A stretch of DNA of 64,000 bases from Absidia repens. Its lineage: Eukaryota; Mucoromycota; Mucoromycetes; Mucorales; Cunninghamellaceae. Below the pieces are notes generated by a model. That model worked only from the letters and a program-made list of their open reading frames with translations. It was not told the origin of the DNA and searched no databases. The stretch lies in assembly GCA_002105175.1 (NCBI GenBank), contig MCGE01000007.1:1364001-1428000 (forward strand), written 5' to 3'. A program made the position numbers and the translations under genes. Each line of letters starts with the position of its first letter. Within the stretch, counting starts at the first letter, position 1. Positions 21,561-32,151 of the stretch are shown in pieces.

Positions 21561-21748
21561 TCTTCCATCCATTTCACCCACCATTCAACCACACACATAC
21601 TTGGACATCCACGTTTGCTTGGATCCGCTTTCTAGTCACATACTCCTTCTACTCATACCATTTTTTTTTTTTCCCCATCCAATATCCCCATACACACACA
21701 GAAATACCCCGCCATACCGCTAAAAAAACATAGAAATCCGCTAAAAAA

Positions 21749-21817
21749 GCGCCGGGAGAGGCGCGGCTACGCCGCGCTTTTGCCCAAAGGAGCCAGAGGG
21801 CAGCGCGAGCGGAGTCC
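21749..21817. other. GC-rich double-hairpin island
   Basis: About 70 bp of G/C-rich sequence inside A/T-rich DNA. First hairpin: GCGCGGC (21761-21767), loop TAC, GCCGCGC (21771-21777), a perfect 7-bp stem. Second: TGCCC (21781-21785) pairs with GGGCA (21798-21802). Followed by GCGCGAGCGGAGTCC. Origin unknown. Confidence 0.7.
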
Positions 21818-22352
21818 AACATTTTTTAACCCGATTTAAGCGCCGGAACCTGTGTAATGGCCGATTTAGTTTTGACTGTTCCTTCCTTCGTTTTTGGCTT
21901 GACTGAAATTTCATTAAGTTTATGATTGTAAATTTTGCATTTCTTGGAATGGTTAAATATTTATCAAACTTATTAGAGGTATCTTCGATATACTGAAGTA
22001 GATGATTATATTTGTTTGGTACACGTTTTTGGATGGAGTAACAATATTGGAAGATTTTAATGGACGGAAATTAAAGGCTTGAATGGTATTTCTAATTTTA
22101 GTAATTGATTTTTAACAGTTGTTCTTTTTAATAAAATGATATAGATTGCCATTTCACAAGATAGTTAAATATATGCATGGATTAGTGTTAAAACATAATA
22201 TATATTATTGTGTTTTTTGGTAGAAAGTAACTTGGGTTAATGGTTATTCTGTTATGAAAGAAAAAAAAAATCGAAAATCGAAAATAAAATGAGAATATTG
22301 ATTGCTTTTATTTGATGTGAATCATTCATCACTTTATTAGGGATGTGGTTAA

Positions 22353-22660
22353 TGTTGTATACCAACACATTCACCTATCATTCCATCTACCATACATCTT
22401 TTCATATATATGCATTCATATTTAACCCTACACTTATCCCTATACCTTCGTTCATGCACATGCGATCATTCAATAATACGTAATTCAGATCCCGAATGCC
22501 CACTACACGAATTCCTATCATATTCGTCACCCCTAATTTTTCATGCCCACATACCATCACATCAGTATAAATAAGACAATACATTTGAATAGAAATAAAG
22601 AATGATCCAAAAGTTTCACAATACTTGATAACAAGTCCTATTCCATTTAATAATATAACA
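22353..22660 (+). repeat. Older solo LTR of the chromovirus family
   Basis: Same TGTTGTATACCAACACATTC start and AATAATATAACA end as the 309-bp LTRs, but with about 20 substitutions, so older. No matching flanking duplication (GTTAA versus ATACT). Confidence 0.93.
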
Positions 22661-22734
22661 ATACTGTATAAATAATAATGTCTAATTTATTTTGAGTAAA
22701 AAAATAAATAAAACGGTCTGAAATCTAAAGAGGG

Positions 22735-23870
22735 GATTGTTTCAAGTAAGCTACGCGCAGGAGGAATAACAAAGCTATGTAAACGAATGTTCATCATCAC
22801 TGCAGAGCGGCTCTGCCCACCATAGGAGCCGTCATCATTTTTTTCTCAATCACTGCCCACCCACAGTGCCAAATCACAGAGTCTTCCATCCCATCCCATC
22901 AAAACCTACCCTTCAGAAATGCCCTGCCACCCAGTAGCTACATAATTAATACTATTCTCAACTTTGCTCTTCGATATATCCCACCACAACAAAATACACT
23001 GTAATAGCTGTTTTTTTACACAAATGCCTCACTGTTTTCTTTTCTACGCACAAACTTATAGAGTTGGTGGAATCAGTAATACCCAATCCGTTCCTTTTTC
23101 ATATATATATATATATATATACTGTAGACACACTTTTTTTTTTCTATGCATATGTAATACACATTCGATGAAGTTCATCAAGTAAACGTACAACAGAGAA
23201 ACTAATTATAAAAAAAGAACGTATTTATTCAAACGTAGATACAAACGATGACAAACTATTACTAAACTAATGACGATTCCATGATGCTAATATACTGACG
23301 TTCGCAAATGCTACATCCAAAATGAAAGCGTTTCCCCATGATGTTTGTTTTGCGATTTTTAAAACGCCCCTAATTCAAGTTCTAACATTAATCCTAGATC
23401 ACCAGTACCCCAATGAGCCTTGCCATCAAATCCTTCAGACTATCATGAAGGAAAAAAAAAAAGAAAAAAAAAGAGAGGAAAAAAAAAAATGGGAGTAAAA
23501 AAAATAGAAAGCAAAATGCGGAACCTGAATCAACCAGCCTTTCTTTTTTTTTATGTCAAAAAATCAGGGAAGGGGCAATCGCCATAATTACCATAGTGCA
23601 TAATTCGTTTTATCTTCCATTGGGAAGGCAGTGGCAACCCCTACATAATCAAACTCCAATATCTCCGACGCATTTCAAGTAAGCTATTATTTCAGCACAC
23701 AAAAAAAACCCGTTGACGACGCGCTGAGCACGACGGTTGGGCACCAAGGGGCTGCCCACCATAGTGCGAAATGGCGGAGGCTTTCATCCCTTCGCATCAA
23801 AACCCACTCTTCAATAATAAAAAAAAAAAACTCTGACACCCATTAAATCCAAAGATTTTCAAAATGATAA
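22735..23870. other. Repeat-rich intergenic, including copy I and a third repeat pair
   Basis: 22735-22950 and 23660-23860 resemble each other: TTTCAAGTAAGCTA, CTGCCCACCATAG, a CATCCCA/CCCTTCGCATCAAAACC stretch, and CTTCA. Between them lie an (AT)n run (23100-23120) and dispersed-element copy I. No gene seen. Confidence 0.5.
23200..23540 (-). repeat. Dispersed element, copy I
   Basis: Reversed core at about 23318-23345 (GAAAGCGTTTCCCCATGATG), then AACGCCCCTAATTCAAG and TTAATCCTAGATCACCAGTA, closely matching copy B, followed by a long purine tract. Confidence 0.7.
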
Positions 23871-24012
23871 AAGCTCCAGCGGAGCGCCATAGCGTTTATT
23901 CAGTAAAATAAGTATATTAAAAATAAAACACATCAAGAAGAGAGGGATAACTAAAAGTAAAACTAATAAAAGGGAATAACTAAACGAAATGGAGATGGGG
24001 GGGGGAATATAA

Positions 24013-26322
24013 CTATTTCTTGCGAAGAGAGGATGGTTTCATGCGTATAGAAGAGGGTTGTTGCTGCTTTTTGTCCGAAGAAGGTTGCTGCTTTTTCGTG
24101 GGGGTCGTGGCAGCGATCATATTGTCTCGGTGTTGCGGACCCCGTGGATTTTTCGGACATCCACCACCGGTCAATAAATGGGCTCGCCAACCTTCCTCCG
24201 TACCAGGTTCAATGGTCACCAAACATAAAGGACATCGAGTCTCATTTTCCGAGTTTGTATATGCTATATAGAAAATTTAGAATGAGGATCCTCTTTTCCG
24301 TCATCACTTCCCTGTTTTTTTTTTTTTTTTTTTTTTTGTTTTTTTTAAAAAAAAAAAAGAGTTACCTGAGCAAGTGGCCTTGAGGGTATGTTGTAACCAT
24401 TGTTCTACAGGGATGGATTGCTTGCATCGCGTACATTGTTTCATCAAATGGCGTTTTTCACAATCTGTCGCCGTATGTGATTGTAATGTCGAGACTTCTA
24501 GAATCTAATGGTTAAAAATAAGAAAAGTTAACGACCCATCAATAGTTCCATATCTGTTTTACTTACAATTTGGCACATGGGACAGTTGGTCAATGCAGGA
24601 CAGTTCTTGTAATAATGCGTGATTAATGTCTGTTCGTTGAATTGTGGGTTGTTCTCGTCACAAAAGATACACATTCTATTTTCAAAAGTCACCATAATAA
24701 GCTTTCCATTCCTATACTATCCATTTCTTCCTTCCACAAAAACCAACTTACGTATCTTCTGGTACCCCTTGCACATGATCGGTTGTGGCAACCTTGGTAT
24801 CATTGGTGGTAGATGCTGCCGCGGGCGGTCGCATGCGTTTAACAACGGTTGGTTTTTTTGTTGTCACTAAGAAAAAATGTGAATGTCAATAAAACCATCT
24901 TCTATAATAATGTTCCTTTGTTTTATCCGTACCTTGAGCTTTCTTTTTATCAGCCAAGGAAGCACCAGGGCGACGTTTCTTTAATGGCTGCTTTTTTTCT
25001 TCAGAAAGACCACCATGTACAGTTAAAGCGCGTAGTTCAGCAACCGTCGTGTCTTTATCAGGTACAAGTTTTGATGATGAGCCAGTTTTCTTTTGCAATT
25101 TCTATAAAGATAAAAAAAAAAAAGGTCAATCATACTCCTTCCCCCGTCCCTCTACTTTACTCTATATTTTTCATTTTTCTTACCGATTGTAGGGAGTGGC
25201 GCGTCGCTTCATCTAATAATGGTTCTAATTTTGACCATTCCACTTGGGAACCAATCAATAAAAGTAATTGCATTGCTTGTTGTTGTACATCCTCATGTCC
25301 TTGATATAAATAAGCCATGATAAATTCCATCAAGCGATCCAAAACAATCATCCCTCCATCCTGTTGCAGTTTTAATTCGTCCACGGCACGCTGCACAAGC
25401 TGGATACGAGAAAGCGCTTCTTTATGGTTGTGTATTATGCGTTCAGGTTGACAAATGAATTGATCCAACAAACCCTGGGTATGGGAGAGCTTCAAGACAA
25501 GATCCACCGCATTGGAACGAATGGTAAGGTTTGCATCCCCTGTGCGTCGAAGCACACCAGAAAAGGCACGGAGTGTCCACATTTTTGTTGCTTCAGCATC
25601 CACCTTGGCTATACAATAGAAATCTATTCCCAATGAACCAAACGGAAAAAAAAAATAGAATTAGAGTTCATCATTCACACACACACACACATCCTTTGTG
25701 CCCGCTTACCGTTGAGTTGTTGCCATATTTGAATTGCCAAAGAAACAATGGGTTCTCTTGAGTCCATGATCGCCTCTTGGAACATCATCAACGTTGCATT
25801 CACCAAATACGCACTCAAATCATCACTATCTATAGCGTCATTCTTGAATAAGCGAGGTAGTTGATCGAGAGCCTGTGTTTCGGCCAATTGATACACGGCG
25901 CCAATACATTGTTGAATTTGATGCAGACCACGTTCACGGCATTTAGATTTCATGTCAAGCACACACGCCACAGTCGATTCACCGAACACATCCAGAGAGG
26001 GTCTATAGGTGGCACGTTCTTCATCCATGATGGCTTCTGGCATCGCATCCTTGTCGTCGTCACCGAAAGTAGTAGCAATATCCCCAAAAGATGCAGCACC
26101 CATAGTAACAGCCTGACTTTCGCGACGTTCCTGGATTTTGGCAGACATGGAAGACGAGAGAGTAGGGAATGGGATGATTTCTTCATCAGTGGTTTGTTGT
26201 TGCCCATCTTTGTCGCCGTTCGCACAAGTAGCAAAATTGGTCCATTTCGCAATCGCCTCATCGTACATGTGATCCTGAGAAGCTGTTGCCGTTCCGCCCT
26301 CTACCGTTGCATCGATCAGGCC

Positions 26323-26385
<63 letters not shown>

Positions 26386-27925
26386 TAGACATAACACAGA
26401 TATATAATAATAACGAATGAGTCAATGCTACCGATGCGCCTTCAAAATCCCTTTCCTCCTCGCCATCGTTCCTTACTTGGTTTTCTAACACCTGACCATT
26501 GTCCATGATTCGAAGATTAGCTTGCTTGATCATCGATTCTGCCGCCTGTTTGATTTCGATGATATCCGATTTGATTTTTTCCGCCTCGTCATAGTCCCTT
26601 GTATCCAGTGCTTGGCGTTTGGCTTGTTCGAAAGCCACCATGAGCTGCAACAAGCGTGAGAGTTGATCGCTGAGTTGTTTGTATGTTTTAGCCTTTTGAT
26701 ACGATTCATCTAATCATATGAAATTGTTGGACAAATGAGTTCAACCTATGTCCGTCCCATTTGCTACATATATACATATATATATATGTGTGTGTGTGTG
26801 TGCATCATCCTACCTTTCACCGCCAAAGATTCTGCATGAAGTAAAGATGACATCCAGTGTTGTAATTCCAATTCCATCATTCCAGAAGCCGAGAGTTCAT
26901 AAATTTGACTTTGATAATCATCATCGCTAGATATACTAGATCCTTTTGTAATGTGGTTTGATTCATCAAATAAGGGGATTTCATACTAAATGGAGGAAAG
27001 AAGTCAGTCCCATGACAAAAAGAAAAAAAGCAAATTGATGAGGATAATTGTATGTTACCTCCAATGAAGAAGAGGGCTGGTGGATATCCTGCGCCAATGG
27101 TTGGCCAACTATATTCAAAGTCAATAAACCGACCTAGAGTATATTTATAAAGGCAACATAAATGTGGAAACTGAAATCAGTGACAACCAACAAAGGAATT
27201 GGTATAGTCTGGATACTAGTAGAAATTTTATTTGCTTACCTGATTGTAAACGTTGAGGTGATTTTGATGATTATTTCTGACCACCAAACGAATGTATTCC
27301 CCATCAGCATTGATCTTAATTGATTTCAGTTCACGTGCCCTGAATTGCGTCCGAGCATTATCGTCAAATCCAATATATCTGTCAAACAATTAGGCATGGT
27401 GAATAACTTGCAAAGCTTTCTATTCGCGCGGTGATAAAGCCCTTTATTTACCCTAGTCTTGTAAATTCAATCAACGTATCCGTATCGTCATCGCTCTGTT
27501 GTGAGAGATCTTGTTCCGATTCCTTCAAAAGTCCAACATAGATATCCACCTTGGTTGCAATCTTGAAATGATGGGATAACAATTGAATTTTGGTGATGCG
27601 CGCAGGGCCACCGAGAAGATGAATGATTAGATCTTGAGGATAGCTTGGACCTCTAAATAAAACACAAGGAATAAATCACGTCGGTTATTGTAAAAAATAA
27701 AAATAAAAAAATAAAACTAAAAATAAAAATAAAAATAAAAATGAAGCTCAAGACTTACTTCGGTGTTTGCCACCCTTTCAATTGCACATTGTCAACATCT
27801 TTTTCGGGCGCGGTGGTGGTATAGTGGCGATTGCCTGGACTAGAATGGACCAATTTCTCGGGGCCGTGGTCGTCGTCCCAAGAAGAACAATGGGCCACCT
27901 CATAGGCAAGAGGTAAAACCTTCAT
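24013..27925 (-). CDS. CEP104: CEP104/FAP256-like protein (jelly-roll, coiled coil, TOG, zinc fingers)
   Basis: Thirteen exons inferred, all in phase: 27759-27925, 27452-27652, 27240-27378, 27059-27133, 26814-26985, 26432-26709, 25710-26322, 25184-25608, 24933-25101, 24752-24866, 24567-24675, 24366-24504, 24013-24263; 950 aa, close to the 925 aa of human CEP104. N-terminal jelly-roll (MKVLPLAYEVAHCSS, GWQTPK..SYPQDLII, RITKIQLLSHHF). The coiled coil follows (SDQLSRLLQLMVAFEQAKRQ). The TOG-like helical repeat spans exons 25710-26322 and 25184-25608. The C-terminus carries CEP104-type zinc fingers: CIFCDE..H..NC, CPMC, CTRCKQSIP, CPLCLV. CEP104 binds tubulin at ciliary tips and microtubule plus ends. 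A phase-consistent alternative start uses two further exons, 28176-28189 and 28016-28082, spliced to 27919. Intron 26323-26431 holds a (CA)n run. Confidence 0.85.
26325..26383. repeat. (CA)n microsatellite inside a CEP104 intron
   Basis: About 29 uninterrupted CA units occupying more than half of the 109-nt intron, abutting its 3' splice site (CTACACAC on the plus strand). Confidence 0.95.
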
Positions 27926-28746
27926 TGTGTAAAATGAAGTGTGGAAAGTATATCAAAAATTTGAAAGGAAGGAGAGGAAAAAAAAAAAAGGGGGGATGGA
28001 TTTTTTTTTTATTACCTCGTGGGCGACAATGATGAGACAGGTCGACGTTTCCGAGCGGCATCGGAATGTGAAAAATTCGCTGCTGCTTTATTAAAAAAGA
28101 AAAAAGAAGCTCTTGACAGCTTAAACAACCATCACCAACCCGGGCCAGATGATTCTTCTTAGTTTCTGGTCATACCTCTCGGCGTGCATTCTAAAAGAGA
28201 GAGAGAGAGTAACAAGAATGAATGTTGCAAGAGAATGGAAAAAACGTGGACAAACTAAAAAGAGTGACACAATTCAAAACAATAAAACGCCTCCCTTTAT
28301 TTTTGTGCGCCATGACATCCTTGTCGATCGCCAAGAAGGGTTTTTTTTTTTCCTTGCCGCCTTATTTTCTATGATAGTTTCACCCATAATGATATATCAC
28401 CTTCCTATGCTCTTATCCCTAAATAAATAATATCATCAAAAGTCATCTAGCCAAACTTACTTTAAAACAGCAAAAAATTCCACCTCAAAGAAAATCCCGA
28501 CTTTGTCAAGCGTGGACAACAAGATCGAAAAAGATCAAAGATGGCTTTAGCATCAACCCCACTGATGATATAATTTAATGTGGTAGCATTTTTATTAAAG
28601 AACAAGCAAATATACATATCATATTGAAGAAGACCATCTGACCGATTTTTTCTTTCATTATATCACTAATATACACACATTAAAACATTTTTTTTGACAT
28701 GGATGGAGAGAGAAAAATTATACTCGACGGATAAGGTCATACATAG
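27926..28746. other. Intergenic, with possible CEP104 5' exons
   Basis: Holds the possible upstream CEP104 exons (28016-28082, 28176-28189). The rest is A/T-rich with A- and T-runs, and no other gene is visible. Confidence 0.4.
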
Positions 28747-29021
28747 TTATTTTTCGTTTTTCAGGCTATCCACACTTTCATCCTGTAATTCCTTGGTGGA
28801 TTTTTCAAAATTCTTATCTGCTTTGATCTTTTTTTTATTTTAAAAAAAAAAAAAATACATAGGTGAGTCGTGTATATATATTGCCTTTTTTTTGCCATTT
28901 ATCTCCAACTTACAGCAGCTTCACTATGTGTCGCCAACTTTTCTTGCCAATCCTTCTTCTCCTTGTTATTCACTTGCTTATTTTTTTCCCTTTCCAGTAC
29001 TTCAGGATCGTTATCCGACAT
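28747..29021 (-). CDS. Small conserved-type fungal protein, 62 aa, function unknown
   Basis: Two exons: 28914-29021 and 28747-28827, joined in phase (EAA|IKAD). Highly charged and predicted helical: MSDNDPEVLEREKNK..., then WQEKLATHSEAA, IKADKNF, and KELQDESVDSLKNEK. The pattern W-x-E-x-LA-x-x-SEA-x-x-KAD recalls short fungal proteins of unknown function seen in many genomes; this is recollection, not a search. The in-frame ATG at 29039 is possible, but CACAG precedes the chosen ATG, so an upstream 5'-UTR intron may end there. Lies 0.8 kb downstream of the Msb1-like gene on the same strand. Confidence 0.65.
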
Positions 29022-29418
29022 CTGTGAAAATGCAGACATCGTACGCCGTGCGGAGCAAGTCAGCCAGCGAGGTGAACAAGATACGTCCGCGATGGTTCGA
29101 AAAGCAGGTTTGATATATGTCATATTGATCATGCTGTTATATTTATCCACAGTAGCGAAAAAAAGAATAAAAGAAAAAAAAATGACGAGTTGATAGTAGT
29201 TATATACTTTCAAATGTACAGGGGTTTGCAAATTTGAAAACCTACTAGGGCGATTTTTATTTTTAGTGCATTGATGGAATTTTGTCTTCAGTGTGGCATG
29301 ATAATTTAAATGTCATTGGCTGAAAAAAATTTAGATTCTCATGAAAAACAAGTAACCCTCACCCTTTCGCAAAAAATAGTTGAAGTTCTCGAAGAATAGT
29401 AAAGTTGATTTTTGGCGG

Positions 29419-29458
<40 letters not shown>

Positions 29459-29856
29459 ACCATCGTTCACCAACCTCTTCAATATATATATCACATTGAA
29501 TAAAAAGCATCCTGAATCCTGACCTGGAAATAATCCCACGAAAAAAATAAAAATAAAAAAGAGACAACACATATAAAATCACTGACTATTTATTGTTTTT
29601 ATTGTAAATCAAAAAGGCATAAAATAAGAGTGAAAGAAAAAGAGATGGAGAGAGAGAGTGTGTGCGTGTGCGTGTGTGAAAGAATAAAAAAAAAAAGAGG
29701 AAAAAGGAGATAAGAAAGGCACAATGGGGAACAAATGGAGGTATAATAAAAAGGAGTGCGTGAATATAAAAATTATACTAAAATGGTAAAGATAAAAAAA
29801 AAAAAAGAGTCAAATTATACTAAGCGATAAAAATAAAAAAAAAATAAAAAAATAAA
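29022..29856. other. Intergenic with (AT)n
   Basis: Contains an (AT)n run of about 35 bp (29421-29455), an A-rich stretch and a GT-rich stretch (29650-29680). Probably includes the 3' UTR of the Msb1-like gene. No further gene is supported. Confidence 0.5.
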
Positions 29857-32151
29857 CTAATACACTATGTGGGAATGGTTTTTCTTCAAAGATGATGATC
29901 CAGAGCCTGTGTTCCCAATTTTGATGACCCGACGCATGATATTTTTGACTTGACTATGCTTGTTGTTGCTGCTGCTGCCTGCACTCAGTATAGAGTGATG
30001 ATCCTTGGTACTGCTGCTACTGCTATCGTCATAGCCGTGGTGTTGATGGATGCTGCTGGTACTAGGGAGATGGGGCAATTGTCTTTGTCGTTCAACGAAC
30101 TTTTCATGGTGTTGTTGCTGTTGCGGTTGTTGTTGTTGTTGCTGCTGCTGCTGCTGCTGCTGTTGCGGTTGTTGTTGAGGAATGGATGGAACTGTTTGCT
30201 CTTGTTGTTGCTGTTGTTGAGGAAGCGGTGGCAATTTGTGCTGTTGTTCTTGTTGAATTCCAGAATCTACGTCATCACTTAACGCATAGTCATCCTTGTC
30301 ACTATGACTAAACCCGCTGCTGTCTTCCAAACCACTATGATGATGAGGTGATGATGTTTGACGTTTGCGAAGGTTGTGCTTGATATTTGAGAAGGAATGA
30401 TTGATTTTTTGTAAGTGAGATTTCGATGCTTTTTCCTTGTCTTGTTGCCATTGAGACGTAGGCATGGGATATTGATATTGTTGCTGACTATCTTTGATGG
30501 CTTGGATTAATGGTGCGAATTCGGAGAAAGCAGGACCTCCTACAAGCATTATAAAAAAAAAGTTAATAAACAAGTAATCCACTCTCCTCTATGGATCTCT
30601 TTCCTTCGGATTCCCCCCTATTTTTTTTTTCTTTTTTTTCGGTTCACCCCCCTCTTTTTTTCGTTTCTCATGCGCACACACACACAAAAAGAGCTTATTG
30701 CATATAAGCATACACACTTGATACCCCATATAATCAAATCGTCTTTTTTTCGCCTTCTTCTTACCATTTTGATTCGTTTGTAGCACCGGATGACTGTGGC
30801 GATTTTGGAACCAATAAGACGAGGCAAAAGGATCGGACGGAACAGGTGGTTCTTCGAGGGTGGCCTGTGACATGATACGATACAGCAATGGTGAGGCGGT
30901 AGCATCCTTGGGATCCAAATGAGATGAGAAGACCGAGATCCATGGTTCATCCTTGGGCACAGGTTCCAAAGCATAATCGTCTTCCATCAAAGCATAGAGA
31001 CCCACATCAGCAAAATCAATCCAGTCCACATTGAAGCTTTTGATGCGCTGGATAAGACGGTTGTAGGATTTGGCTTTGGCTTTGGCGGCTTCAGCCTTGG
31101 ACATGGGTTGGAGAATTAGATTGGCATTGCCAAATGTTTGCTGTTTTGAAGAAGAATCCAGTGATGTTGATGACGATGATAATGAAGAATAGGATGAGGA
31201 GGAGCTGGAGTTGGAGCTGGAGGAGGATGTCGAAGAAGATGCTACGGAGGATAAAATGACGGGGGCGGAAAATCGGTGGTGGTGATGATGATGATCGGCG
31301 GGACGTTTGACTTGTGTCATCCATTTTGAATGTTCAATGATCATCCGCGTCATAAAATGGCCAGCCTTTTCAGCAATAATAGGATCACAATCCGCAGGAC
31401 CCAGTGTGACTTTCCCCATGGCTTCACCCAAATGATACGCATCCATCAAATTGTTCGCCTTGTGTTGCATCAGTTCCACCAAAAAGTCAAGAATTTCGAT
31501 AAGTAACGCTTCGCCTTTCTTTGTCAGGACTTTGGAAAGGTTCGGCAACGTACAAGCTATTGTTCCAAAAAAAAAAAGTTAACAATCATCCACCCCTTCT
31601 GGTACCTCCTCTCTCCAATCTCCCCCTCCTCCTCCCTTCTGTTCCATCTATCCCCTTTTGCATTTCACTGTTATCTATCCCTTTGTCTCCCAAATCTCCC
31701 CTCATTTGATACTTACTTTCGTAATTGATGATTCTCCAGACTTTTTTTGGCACAATACGTTCTTGGCAGCACCATAATGTATCTTGCATCAATGTGGCAA
31801 CTGAGTGGATGCTGACTGGAATCAAATCATCGGCGGTACAGTTTTGTTGGCGAAAGACCTTGAGAAGTAAAATGCTGTTGGGGGCTGCAAGCGTATATTT
31901 TTTTTAAAAAAAAAAGACGAAGATAGGTGAATAAACAAAGCAAACGTAATAACTATCTACATGTATTCATACCGGACTTGCGTAAAATCTTGCGTTCATC
32001 CAGTCCTAATTCATGGCAAAAAGAAAATATTAAAGATGAGTATAATAGTACCTTATACGTTTGTACTATATATAAAGTTATTACCCCGCTTTCTGATTTC
32101 GTCCATGCAAATTCTAGTGACTTGAGCACCAAAATCAAACGAGTATGACAT
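29857..32151 (-). CDS. Msb1/Mug8-like (DUF1708, RhoGAP-fold) protein
   Basis: Five exons: 32085-32151, 31973-32005, 31717-31884, 30765-31556, 29857-30539; 580 aa, all phases consistent. Start chosen at MSYSFDFGAQVTR. The first 190 residues are one folded domain: IRKRGLDERKILRKS, FRQQNCTADDLIPVSIHSVA, TLMQDTLWCC, TLPNLSKVLTKKGEALLIE, NNLMDAYHLGEAMGKV. The pattern fits the RhoGAP-related domain of budding yeast Msb1 and fission yeast Mug8, which act in polarised growth and Rho/Cdc42 signalling. I see no RhoGAP arginine finger, so GAP activity should not be assumed. The rest is low complexity (HHHHHH, long serine stretch, glutamine run near 30130-30180) and ends in basic segments. The call is by pattern; a generic RhoGAP-like protein is the alternative. 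Confidence 0.65.
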
